A stretch of 64,000 bases of DNA. Source: Bubalus kerabau (Eukaryota > Chordata > Mammalia > Artiodactyla > Bovidae). This document shows, piece after piece, positions 54,728-64,000 of this stretch (position 1 is its first letter; every line of letters begins with the position of its first letter). A program made the position numbers and the translations under genes. The stretch is taken from contig NC_073643.1 in assembly GCF_029407905.1 (NCBI RefSeq), positions 31,400,001 to 31,464,000 on the forward strand. The letters run 5' to 3'. A model generated the notes under the pieces. It saw only the letters and a list, made by a program, of their open reading frames with translations. It made no database searches and was not told the origin of the DNA.

Positions 54728-55695
54728 TAACTCAAGTTCATGTGCCTGATGCACAGTGAGGCCAAACAAACTGAAACGTTGGAGTTTGAAGCAGAGAAAG
54801 GTTTATTCCAAGGCCATGCAAGGAGATGAGTTCCCCAAAGGGTTTCTGCAAAGCATTTTTAAAGAGCAGGTGGGGAGGAGGCTCGCAGGGTCTGTGATGG
54901 ATTCTCTGTGCACGATTCTCTGATTGGCTGATTGTGAAGTACCAGGGTGGAGTCACAGGGTTAATTTTATCAGTCCCTAGGCTCCAAGAGGCCTGGTGCT
55001 GTGTGTTCATGGTTATCAAGTAGTTCTTCCATTTGATTTTCACATCTGCAAAACAACTCAGGAAATTTGCCTCAAATACTGCTATCTAGGTACTTCAGGG
55101 AGAAGGCAATGGCACCCCACTCCAGTACTCTTGCGTGAAAAATCCCATGAACGGAGGAGCTTGGTACACTGCAGGCCATGAGGTTGTGAAGAGTCGGACA
55201 TGACTGAGCGACTTCACTTTCACTTTTCACTTTCATGCCTTGGAAAAGGAAATGGCAACCCACTTCAGTGTTCTTGCCTGGAGAATCCCAGGGACGGCGG
55301 AGCCTGGTGGGCTGCCAGCTATGGGGTCTAAGAGTTGGACACAACTGAAGCGACTTAGCAGCAGCAGCAGCAGGTACTTCAGAGAGGAGCTAAAGCAGAG
55401 CTTATGGGGGAAGGCCTGTCCTGGGAAGACTCTGTTGACTAAAATAGATGCACATCTTGAGAGTTGACAAGTTAAGTTTTCCTTGGGACAAAATGAGGAC
55501 TGTAGCCCAGGAGGCAGCACCTCAGATAGCTCTGAGAGACAGCTCCAAAGAGGCAGTTGGGGAAGGTCAATATATAAGATTTCATTGAAGGGGGGAGGGT
55601 GTTCAGTGCAACTGAGCGTTTACTTTACAAGAGGTTTTCTGCTAGTCACAAGGAGCTGATGTCACCATGAAGGGATTTAGTGATTTTCTAGATAT
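54728..55695 (-). mobile_element. ERV1-like LTR, antisense, split by a Bov-A2
   Basis: Shares blocks with 52855-53240: 'gtgaggccaaacaaa', 'gcagagaaaggtttatt' and 'ttttaaagagcagg'. On minus AATAAA lies at 54802-54807. A Bov-A2 interrupts it at 55099-55372, and 55383-55695 is a likely continuation with 'aatatataag' on plus. Confidence 0.5.
55099..55372 (+). mobile_element. Bov-A2 SINE with 10-bp TSD
   Basis: TSD GGTACTTCAG at 55089-55098 and 55373-55382, exact. Two monomers, linker ACTTTCACTTTTCACTTTC at 55217-55235, (CAG)n end. Confidence 0.96.
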
Positions 55696-55734
55696 GAAGA
55701 GATGTGAGATTTGAGATCATGAATCATGATCACG

Positions 55735-55890
55735 GTCAGTCACTCAGTCGTGTCCTACTCTTTGGACCCCGTGGACTGCAGCATGCCAGACTTCTCTGTC
55801 CTTCACTGTCTCCCAGAGTTGGCTCAAATTCTTGTCCATTGAGTCAATGATGCCATCCAACCATCTCATCCTCTGTCGCGCCCTTCTGTC
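55735..55890 (-). mobile_element. BovB 3' fragment, antisense
   Basis: 'ggtcagtcactcagtcgtgtc' to 'accatctcatcctctgtcg', then it stops. A small frame on minus keeps RMRWLDGIIDSMDKNLSQLW. Confidence 0.9.
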
Positions 55891-55949
55891 TTGCTCAGTT
55901 ACAAAAGCAGGGTTGATTTTATTCTGAAACCTCTCTCTTTGACTTGTGG

Positions 55950-56110
55950 ATGGCCACCTGCTCTTGCCTTGTCCTCCCATGATCTTTTCCTTGTGCACGT
56001 GTGTCCCTGGTGTCTCTTTGCATGTCCAAATTTCCTCTTCTTGTAAGAACATCAGGCAGATTGAATTGGGGTCCACCCTAAGGGCCTCATTTGAATCTCA
56101 TATTCTGAGA
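55950..56110 (-). mobile_element. MLT1-type LTR, antisense, second half
   Basis: 'tgtccctggtgtctctttgc', 'ttcttgtaagaacatcaggca' and 'tccaccctaagggcctcattt' complete the LTR begun at 54625. Confidence 0.65.
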
Positions 56111-56149
56111 TATTGGGCATTGACAAAGACTCCTTAACTAAACTCTAGT

Positions 56150-56578
56150 CAGGCTGCACTAAGTTCTCAAAACCCTGAGCTTGGGTTTTGTCCTTGGCCT
56201 ACTTAGTATAATTTTAGCAAGAATCCTGTGGCATCAGTTTAGCAAAAATCTCTCACCCTTGATAGATGATCCATTTCCTCCATCCAATCCTGGCTATCTT
56301 ATTACTGGTCCTGTCTTTGGCAAAGATCCTACTGAGTGGGCCTAGCAAAAATCCCTATGGACTTTTAGTAGTTTTCCATGGGCTAATAATCCTCTACATC
56401 ACCCACTCCCCCCCACCCCCCAACCAAAGTCCTTGTCTGTAAATCTCCACATGTCCTTGGTGTGTTTGTCACTGGGCTGATCTTTTCCTTCACTGCAAAC
56501 CCCTCATTGCATGAAACTGGCCTCACCACCTTAAATAAATATTGTGACTCTTATTTTCTGTAACAGAATTAGGGCTTC
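56150..56578 (+). mobile_element. Possible LTR, sense, family unknown
   Basis: 'ccttaaataaatattgtgact' (AATAAA at 56534-56541) close to a 'ttctgtaaca' end and a C-run (56408-56420) look like an LTR 3' part. Weak assignment. Confidence 0.35.
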
Positions 56579-56593
56579 AGCACATGAATTGAA

Positions 56594-57645
56594 GTTGTTG
56601 TTGTTGTTCAGTTGCTAAGTCCTGTCTGACTCTTTGCAACCCCATGGATTGCAGCACGCCAGGCTTCCCTGTCCTTCACTGTCTCCCCAAGTTTGCTCAA
56701 ACTCATGTCCATTGAGTCCGTGATGCCATCCAACCATTTCATCCTCTGTCATCCCCTTCTCCTCCTGCCTTCAATCTTTCCCAGCATCAGAGTCTTTTTC
56801 AATGAGTTGGCTCTTTGAATCAGGTGGGCAGGGTTTTGGAGCTTCAACTTCAGCATCAGTCCTTCCAATGAATATTCAGGACTGATCTCCTTTAGAACTG
56901 ACTGGCTTGATCTCCATGCAGTCCAAGGGACTCACAAGAGTCTTCTCCAGCACCACAGTTCGAAGGCATTAGCTCTTCAGTGCTGAGCCTTTTTTATTGT
57001 CCAGCTCTCAGATCCGTACACGACTATTGGAAAAACCATGGCTTTGACTGTTCAGACCTTCAGTAGGCAAAGCAATATCTCTGCTTTTTAGTCTGTATAG
57101 GTTTTTCATTGCTTTTCTTCCAAGGATCAAGTGTCTTTTAACTTCATGGCTGCAGTTACTGTCCACAGTGATTTTAGAGCCCAAGGAAAAAAGTCTGTTT
57201 TCCACTGTTTTCTTTGTTTCCCCATCTATTTGCCATGAAGTGATGGGACCAGATTCCATGATCTTTGTTTTTTGAATGTTGAATTTTAAGCCAGCTTTTT
57301 CACTCTCCTCTTTCACTTTAATCAAGAGGCTCTTTAATTCCTCTTCACTTTCTGCCATAAGGGTGGTATCACCTGCATATCTGAGGTTACTGGTATTTCT
57401 CCTGGCAATCTTGATTCCAGCTTGTGCATTTCTCATGATCTACTCTGCATATAAGTTAAATAAGCAGGGTGACAATATACAGCCTTCACATATTCCTTTC
57501 CCAATTTTGAACCAATCCATTGTTCCATGTCCCATTCTAATTGTTGCTTCTTGATCAGCATACAGGTTTCTCAGGAAGCAGGTACAGTGGTCTGGTTTTC
57601 CTATTGCTTGAAGAATTTTCCACAGTTTGTTGTGATCATATAGTC
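56594..57645 (-). mobile_element. BovB, 5'-truncated, antisense, (AAC)n tail
   Basis: Tail GTTGTTGTTGTTGTTCAGTTG at left; ends at 'cacagtttgttgtgatc'. The coding remnant on minus (57436 to 57008) keeps NLRYAGDTTLMAESEEELKS: the YADD box reads YAGD, so a catalytic Asp is lost. Then ESGPITSWQIDGET. Other parts are frame-broken. Confidence 0.93.
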
Positions 57646-57887
57646 AGAATAGGGGAAATTATATATTCAGGCAGGGGGATGTGATAAGGATCAAAACAGT
57701 AACAGTCTAGCATTCTTCTTTCTTTTGCAAAGTTTCAAGAGTGGCATTTCTGACAAGGTGAGGGTGTGTGCAGGGTCTTAGGTGGTCAGTCAGCTAACCT
57801 TGATGAGCCTCTCTGGTTTCTTTACTCTTAACTCAGTTGGTTTCCTGTTTGCTCCTTTCTTGATTAGCAACTGTTCTGACCTTTGGA

Positions 57888-58103
57888 GGACTTCCCTACT
57901 GGCTCAGACAGTAAAGCGTCAGCCTACAATGCTGGAGACCTGGGTTCAATCCCTGGGTTGGGAAGATCACTTGGAGAAGGAAATGGCAACCCACTCCAGT
58001 ACTCTTGCTTGGAAAATCCCATGGATGGAGGAGCCTGGTAGGCTACAGTCCACAGGGTCGCAAAGAGTCAGACACAACTGAGCAACTTCACTTCACTTCA
58101 TTT
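57888..58103 (+). mobile_element. Bov-tA SINE with 11-bp TSD
   Basis: TSD TGACCTTTGGA at 57877-57887 and 58104-58114, exact. tRNA-like head GGACTTCCCTACTGGCTCAG, B-box-like GGTTCAATCCC, tail (CTTCA)n. Confidence 0.96.
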
Positions 58104-58114
58104 TGACCTTTGGA

Positions 58115-58905
58115 ACTCAGAGAAGGTCATGGAGGCTGGAGTCTTGCCTACATGAAATGGGGGACAAAAAAAGCCTCCATGCCCAGGAGCCCCACAGGGC
58201 TCTGCTTGGCATCAGTAAGAGATGTACACATCTGTAGATCTTTCAGAACTGCGAAGAAAATTTCCCTCTTTTTCAAAGATAAAATTGACCTATTTGGTTC
58301 TGGTCAGACCCTTTCTGAAGCACAGAGAGTTGAGAAGTGACCCTCATTCAGCCATACGGTACTCAGGGGGACATCCCTGAGCCTGGCTGATGGCTGTGTC
58401 ACATCCCTCCAACACTAATGATTTTGGCACATGCAGTTGGACAGAAGCAGTGTTTGGACAAGGACTCTTGAACCGTTAGACAGACATGGATTTGAATTCT
58501 GCCTGTATCCGCTGTAAGATCTTTGGCAAGGAACTTTCACTCTTTCAACCTCAGTTTACCCATCTGTAAAATGAGAGTAATAATCGTCCCTGTATTCTTA
58601 TCTCTAACACAAAATTTGGGATAAGAATTTAAGAAGACAATGCACATAAAGTACTTGGCGTGCAGTTGGCACTCAGTAAATGTTAACTGTTATCATCAAT
58701 AAAGATCATCTGAGCCACTGCCTGAAAATGTTGGTAAGAAATCCAAGGATGGATGTTTGCCTCTTTTTGGCTGACCTTCTTTCTAAAACCCTTCCCTATT
58801 TCAGGTGCTTTTCATTGAAATCTAAGGGTTAAACCCTGAAATCTAAGGGTTAACAGTGGTCTACAGATTCACCTTGAGGCCCTTGACCTATATTTGAGGG
58901 GCTCT
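58115..58905. other. Unique DNA with one MIR
   Basis: Nothing else recognised. A short direct repeat 'tgaaatctaagggttaa' occurs at 58817 and 58838. Confidence 0.45.
58450..58700 (+). repeat. MIR SINE, sense
   Basis: 'acatggatttgaattctgcc', 'caacctcagtttacccatc', 'tgtaaaatgagagtaataatc' and 'ggcactcagtaaatgttaac'. Almost full length. Confidence 0.92.
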
Positions 58906-58923
58906 AAATGTACTGTCCATCTG

Positions 58924-59145
58924 AAGTCACCAGGGTGACTTCCCTGGTGGCTCAGACAGTAAAGTGTCTGCCTGCAATGCCAGAGACCCAGGTTCAATTC
59001 CTGGGTTGGGAAGATCCCCTGGAGAAGGAAATGGCAACCCACTTCAGTACTCTTGCCTGGAAAATTCCATGGACAGAGGAGCCTTGTAGGCTATGGTCCA
59101 TGGGATCGCAAAGAGTGGGACACGACTGAGAGACTTCACTCACTC
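58924..59145 (+). mobile_element. Bov-tA SINE with 18-bp TSD
   Basis: TSD AAATG(T/C)ACTGTCCATCTG at 58906-58923 and 59146-59163, one mismatch. The head starts at GACTTCCCTGGTGGCTCAGA (58938) after about 14 extra bases, which may be 5' template addition. Tail (TCAC)n. Confidence 0.96.
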
Positions 59146-59163
59146 AAATGCACTGTCCATCTG

Positions 59164-59868
59164 GCTTTATCTAAAAGAAAGCACATAGCAGGAAAACTAA
59201 AGGAAAAATATTCCCGTTTCTCCTTACTTTACCAAAGATGGTAATTACAGTTGATGAGTAGCACTCAAGGAGACATACGGCATGGGTTACAGCTCATTTA
59301 AAAACGAATAAGAACTCAAATTCAAATGTTAATGGGGTGATTTTTTTTACTTGGTATTCTTTGAAACATGTAAGCACTTTTCTCTTTTAAAATTCAAGAC
59401 CGGTTGCTGTATTCCCTTAGGTCTTCATTTAGAAATGAGTGGCTCATTAATTATCTTCTTGACTGCAGAAGAGAAGATATTTCATTTTATTTTCACATTG
59501 GATGAGTCAACTAAAAGGAGTCTCATTGCTTAAAACCATGGATCACAATTTCTTCATTTCTCCTCTCTTGGTAGTGCCTTGCACCCACCTCCTCCATAGA
59601 AGTGTACCAGTTCTCCAATTGCATTGAATTTGTTTGCTAATTCTCATAAATTTGGTACAGTGAGGTGTTTGGATACAATTTCATCAGAAATATCATCTCC
59701 ATCCTTTGCCATAACATATATGTAATGCCAGGGTAATTATGCATTGGACACCTGTCAAATCACATGGTTTATGAAAAGTACTGACCCCATTCTTTTTCCA
59801 CACAGATGTTTACAAGCAGAAACAATTTCCAAGTTAAAACAATAGTGAAATCTGTCCTTATTCTCAGG
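59164..59868. other. Unique DNA, no gene seen
   Basis: No feature recognised. Confidence 0.45.
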
Positions 59869-59880
59869 TATCAGAAGAAA

Positions 59881-60089
59881 AGTGAAGTCACTCAGTCGTG
59901 CCCGACTCTTTGCGACCCCATGGATAGTAGCCTGCACCAAGCTCCTCCATCCATGGGATTTTCAAGGCAAGAGTATTGGAGTGGGTTGCCATTTCCTTCT
60001 CCAGGGAATCGTCCCAACCCAGGGATCAAACCCAGGTCTCTCACGTTGTAAACAGACACTTTACCATCTGAGCCACCAGGGAAGTCCAA
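59881..60089 (-). mobile_element. Bov-tA SINE, antisense, 12-bp TSD
   Basis: TSD TATCAGAAGAAA at 59869-59880 and 60090-60101, exact. Right end CTGAGCCACCAGGGAAGTCC is the tRNA-like head in reverse. Confidence 0.96.
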
Positions 60090-60101
60090 TATCAGAAGAA
60101 A

Positions 60102-61350
60102 GCAATCTGTAAATATTTTCTGGAATAAAATTTCAAGCGCAGTTACTTGATGTGCAAATTACACAGATCTGAACTATTTCTCTTTCTCCTTGGTTTCCAG
60201 AGTTTTAAAACCTGATTCATGGGGTTATTTTTAAAAGTATAGCTAGTTAACAGGATGGCCACTACATATGCCGCAAAATACAGAAAAAAAAAAAAAAAAA
60301 AAGCCAACCTCTGTTCTTTTTCTTAAGACTGACACCAGTTTTCTTGACTTCTAACACCTTCTTTTAAATGAGGAAATGACGCATTCTCTATGTTGGAGGT
60401 ACGATTGTTTACCATTTATTTCATCTCTTCCTAAACTGCTTTTGCTCCCTTTTATACAATCACTATGGGTTTTTAAAGGTCTTCTCTAAACAGAATAGTT
60501 GTGCTTTTTCCCCTCACTTTAACAAAAGCTGTGTCTTCAGCTTTCTTTTGCGTTTTCCCCCCTGGTTTCAATAGAACCGGTTCATGTTAGTAGCAAAAGG
60601 AGAGTAATTTATTTATAGGGTACAGACCTTTGAATGAATTGCCCCCAAGTCCCACACAATTATAAAACAGAAGCTTTTAAATAAGTTCAGTATAATAAAA
60701 CAGAGAGACTCAATCAAACAAGAATAACCAAACAATGCGGCTAGATTAACTATTTAAGGTATGAATGAGAAAACCCATTTCTAAATGGCTTTTGAATATG
60801 GGATTAGACAAGATCAAATGATGGCACCATGGAAGTGTTTCATAATTACAGTGGGAGGTTTTTCAATGGATGGTATGTTTGAGAACATTTTTCATTTGTA
60901 GGGAAGCACGCCTCAAACAAACAAACGTGAAATCCTAAAAAGGAGGAACAAAGAACTCAGGAGAAAATAAAATTTGATTGGATGTGACATGAAAATACTC
61001 ACAAAATGAGGACTAATGAAAAGAACAAAGGAAGAAAGGGAGTGGGAGAAGTGGGATGCACCTGAGTCCCAGTAATCCTTCCCCTGAATTTTCACTCTCC
61101 TCTCGGAGGTCTCACTTTCACCTCACCTGTGGCCATCTGCAAATGTTGGGCCAAATTTAGGCACACGCAGATCACTCCACAGGGCCTCAGAGAAGAAAGA
61201 GGTAGCACAAAGGACCGCAGAACTCGAATTCTTCTCTAGGATTTAAAGATGAGCAAAACCCTCTGAGGCCAAGCCCATGCCTTCTCTGGGTCTTTGTTTT
61301 CTCACTTGTGAGATGTAAATATCAGTACTCACTCTATAGAGTTGTGTGTT
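60102..61350. other. Unique AT-rich DNA, no gene seen
   Basis: An A20 tract at 60281-60301 without a recognisable element or TSD. No other repeat noticed and no frame with a domain. Confidence 0.45.
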
Positions 61351-61354
61351 TTAA

Positions 61355-61804
61355 TTGAACTATCGTTGATTTAGGGTTTTTCTGGTATGTAGTACAGGGA
61401 TTCAGTGAATATATACATACATATATCCTTTTTCAGATTCTTTTCCATTATAGTTTTGTATAACATATTGAATATAGTTCCCTATGCTATACAGTAGATT
61501 CTTATTGTTTATTAATTTTACATATAGTATTATATACCTGTTAATCTCTCACATTTGTAATGTATCCCTCCCCTTTTTCCACTTGGGTAACCATAAGTTT
61601 GTTTTTTATGTCTGTGAGTCTCTTTCTATTTTGTAAATCAGTTCATTTGTATCATTTTTTAAAATTCCACATATAAATGATAATATTTAATATTTCTCTT
61701 TGTCTGACTACTTCGCTTAGTGTGATAATCTCTAGATCCACCCATGTTGCTGAATGGCATTATTTCATTCTTGTTTGTGGCTCAGTAATATTCTATTGCA
61801 TATA
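61355..61804 (-). mobile_element. Artiodactyl L1 3' end, antisense
   Basis: 'tatgctatacagtagattctt', 'ggtaaccataagtttgttttt', 'gtgataatctctagatccac' and 'ctgaatggcattatttcattc' are the antisense 3'UTR of artiodactyl L1s. Cut at 61804 by BovB; I do not see it resume after 63468. Confidence 0.8.
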
Positions 61805-62127
61805 CTGTTGTTGTTGTAGTTCGTTTGCTAAGTTGTGTCGAAGTCTTTGGAAGCCCACGGACTAGAGCACACCAGGCTTCCCTGTGCTTCACTATCTCTT
61901 AGAGTTTGCTCAAACTCACGTCCACTGAACTGATGCTATCTAGCAGTCTCATCCTCTTGTCACCTCTTTCTCTTTTTGCCTTCAACTTTTCTCAGCTTCA
62001 GGGTCTTTTCCAATGAGTGAGCTCTTCCCATCAGATGGCTAGAGTTATGGAGCTTCAGTTTCAGTATCAGTCCTTCCAGTGAATATTCAGGGTTTATTTC
62101 CTTTAGGATTGACTGATTTGATAGCAA

Positions 62128-62245
62128 CATTACTGGAGTGGGTTGCCAGTTCCTTCTCCAGGGGATCTTCCCAACCTAGGAATTGAACCCAGGTCTCCTG
62201 CACTGCAGGCCAAGTTCTCACCAACTGAGCTACAAGGGAAGCCCC
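62128..62245 (-). mobile_element. Bov-tA SINE fragment, antisense, in BovB
   Basis: 'actggagtgggttgccagttc', 'ggaattgaacccaggtctcc' and 'gagctacaagggaagcccc'. The 3' half is missing. Confidence 0.9.
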
Positions 62246-62315
62246 CTTGTAGGCTAAGGGACTCTCAAGAGTCATCTCCAGCACCACAGTTTGAAAGCAC
62301 CAGTTCTTTGGTGCT

Positions 62316-62449
62316 GCTGCTGCTGCTGCTGCTAAGTCGCTTCAGTCGTGTCCGACTCTGTGCGACCCCATAGACGGCAGCCCACCAGGCTCCCCCGTCC
62401 CTGGGATTCTCCAGGCAAGAACACTGGAGTGGGTTGCCATTTCCTTCTC
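62316..62449 (-). mobile_element. Bov-A2 single monomer, antisense, 10-bp TSD
   Basis: (GCTG)/(CTG)n end then TAAGTCGCTTCAGTCGTGTC to TTCCTTCTCC. TSD CTTTGGTGCT at 62306-62315 and 62450-62459, exact. Confidence 0.93.
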
Positions 62450-63544
62450 CTTTGGTGCTAAGCCTTCTTTATTGTCCACTCTCACATCCATACTTGACTA
62501 TGGAAAAACCATAGTTTTGTCTATATGGACCTTTGTCAGCAAAGTGATGTCTGTGCTTTTTAATATGCTGTCTAGGTTTGTCATAGCTTTTCTTCCAAGG
62601 AGCAAGCATCTTTTAATTTAGTGGCTGTAGTCACCATCCGCAGTGATTTTAGAACCCAAGAAAATAAAATCTGTCACTGCTTCCACTTTTTCCACATCTA
62701 TTTGCCATGAAGTATTGTGGTTGTATACCATGATCTTAATTTTTTGATACTGATTTCAAGCCAGCTTTTTCACTCTACTCCTTCATCCTCATCATGAGGC
62801 TCTTTTGTTTCTCTTCATTTTCCATTAGAGAAATCTGCATATCTGAGGTTGTTGATATTTCTTCCAGAAATCTTGATTCCAGCTTGTGTGTCACCCAACC
62901 CGGCATTTCGCATGCTGTACTATGCATATAAGTTAGATAAGCAAGGTGACAGTATGCAGCCTTGATGTACTCCTTTCCCAATTTGCAACCAGTCCATTGT
63001 TCCATGTCTGGTTCTAACTGTTGCTTCTTGACCTGCATGCAGATTTCTCAGGAGACAGGTAAGATGGTCTGGTATTCCCATTTCTTTAAGAATATTTCAC
63101 AGTTTGTTGTGATCCACACAGTCAAACGCTTTAGTGTAGTCAATGAAACAGAATTCCCTTGCTTTCTCTGTAATCCATTGAATGCTGGCAATTTGATCTC
63201 TGATTCCTCTGCCTTTTCTAAACCCAGCTTATACATCTGAAAGTTCTCCGTTCATGTACTACTGAAGCCTAGCTTGAAGGATTTTGAGCATAACCTTTAC
63301 TAGCATGTGAAATGAGCACAATTGTGTGGTAGTTTGAACATTCTTTGGCATTTCCAAAGAATTGGAATGAAAACTGACCTTTTCCAGTCCTATGGTCACT
63401 GCAGAGTTTTCCAAATTTGCTGACATGTTGAGTGCAACACGTTAACAGCATCATCCTTTAGGATTTTATTTGCTTTTTTCATCAAAGCACTTGTTTCATT
63501 TGTTACTTTTACAAAGAACTTAGTTTTCCTTTTAAATTTAATTT

Positions 63545-64000
63545 TTAAAAGTTAATTAATTTATTTTAATTGGAGAATAATTACTTTACAATATTGTGAT
63601 GGTTTTTGCCATGCATCAACATGAATCAGCCACAGGCATACATGTGTTCCCTGCCACCCATCCTGAACCCCCCTCCCTCCTCCCTCCCCACCCTATCCCT
63701 CTGGGTTGTCCCAGAGCACTGGCTTTGGGTGCCCTGCTTCATGCATCAAATTTGCACTGGTTATCTATTTTACATATGGTAGTATACATGTTTCAATGGT
63801 GTTCTCTCAAATCATCCCACCCTTGCCTTTTCCCACTAAGTTCAAAAGTCCCTTCTTTGCATCTGTGTCTCCTTTGCTGCCCTGCATGTAGAATTGTTGG
63901 TACTGTCTTTCTAAATTCGATATGTATGAGTTAATATACAGTTTTATCTTTCTCTTTCTGACTTACTTCACTCTTTTAATAGGCTCCAGGTTCATCCACC
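63545..64000 (-). mobile_element. Bovine-type L1 3' end, antisense, runs off window
   Basis: Same 3'UTR type as 20705-21063: 'ttaattggagaataattac', 'gccatgcatcaacatgaatc'. The plus strand at 63668-63708 has C-runs forming a G4 motif on the sense strand. ORF2 C-terminal codons begin about 63960. The body lies beyond the window. Confidence 0.92.

Larger units (their letters stand above)
61805..63468 (-). mobile_element. BovB, 5'-truncated, antisense, with two nested SINEs
   Basis: Tail TGTTGTTGTTGTAGTTCG at left. BovB sequence at 61805-62127, 62246-62315, 62459-63468. Coding remnants on minus are short (63038 to 62775: MQVKKQQLEPDMEQWT; 63454 to 63269). The YADD region is damaged (62830-62850). 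Most decayed of the BovBs here. Confidence 0.92.

Noticed and set aside
60281..60301. A20 tract as tail of a retrocopy
   Set aside because: No TSD and no recognisable body upstream.

Overview
The window reads as genomic DNA of a bovid ruminant (cattle, buffalo, sheep or goat type). It carries LINE-RTE BovB copies, Bov-A2 and Bov-tA SINEs, a CHR-type SINE and the bovine kind of L1, on top of older mammalian repeats (MIR, L1M, MLT1 LTRs, MER-type DNA transposons). I found no host protein-coding exon, structural RNA gene or CRISPR I can defend. Every long reading frame is an L1 or BovB frame, or an antisense shadow of one. This is a gene-poor, repeat-rich stretch.

Layout. 1-1590: antisense 5' part of an old L1M. 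1600-4164: degraded unique sequence with a small, sharply bounded retrocopy of an unknown RNA (3850-3971). 4165-4553: MLT1 LTR. 4855-8057: young 5'-truncated plus-strand L1 whose ORF2 remnant is one open frame broken by a single TAG. 8060-10576: old MIRs and unique DNA. 10588-12892: BovB on minus with target-site duplications (TSDs). 12904-14180: unique and MIR sequence with a CTCF-like motif. 14190-15235: old L1 3' end holding a Bov-tA.

16640 to about 35340 is a Russian doll. A near full-length old L1M on minus is split at about 20700 by a full-length bovine-type L1 (20705-30003, minus). That L1 is itself hit by a BovB fragment in ORF2, a Bov-A2 in ORF1 and several Bov-A2s in its 5'UTR. The older L1 further holds two Bov-tAs, a CHR-type SINE, and a double BovB insertion (31520-33612) with an odd C9-A5-G9 filler at its 5' junction.

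36221-36649, 46471-48705, 53251-53759, 56594-57645 and 61805-63468 are further BovB copies. 52850-56575 is a cluster of nested solo LTR pieces, BovB and SINEs. 61355-61804 and 63545-64000 are L1 3' ends; the last runs off the window.

The elements interact as families rather than as an operon. BovB supplies RT and endonuclease, and its 3' end is shared by Bov-A2 and Bov-tA, which probably use BovB machinery. L1 mobilised itself and probably the small poly(A) retrocopy. TSDs give an order of events: MIR, MLT1 and L1M first, then LTRs, older (AAC)n-tailed BovBs and the full-length L1, then SINEs, younger BovBs and the plus-strand L1. I did not find a new biological system. The best leads are the unidentified 68-nt retrocopy, the BovB junction filler, the inverted Bov-A2 hairpin and possible regulatory motifs. 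Repeat family names come from recalled consensus patterns, not from a search.
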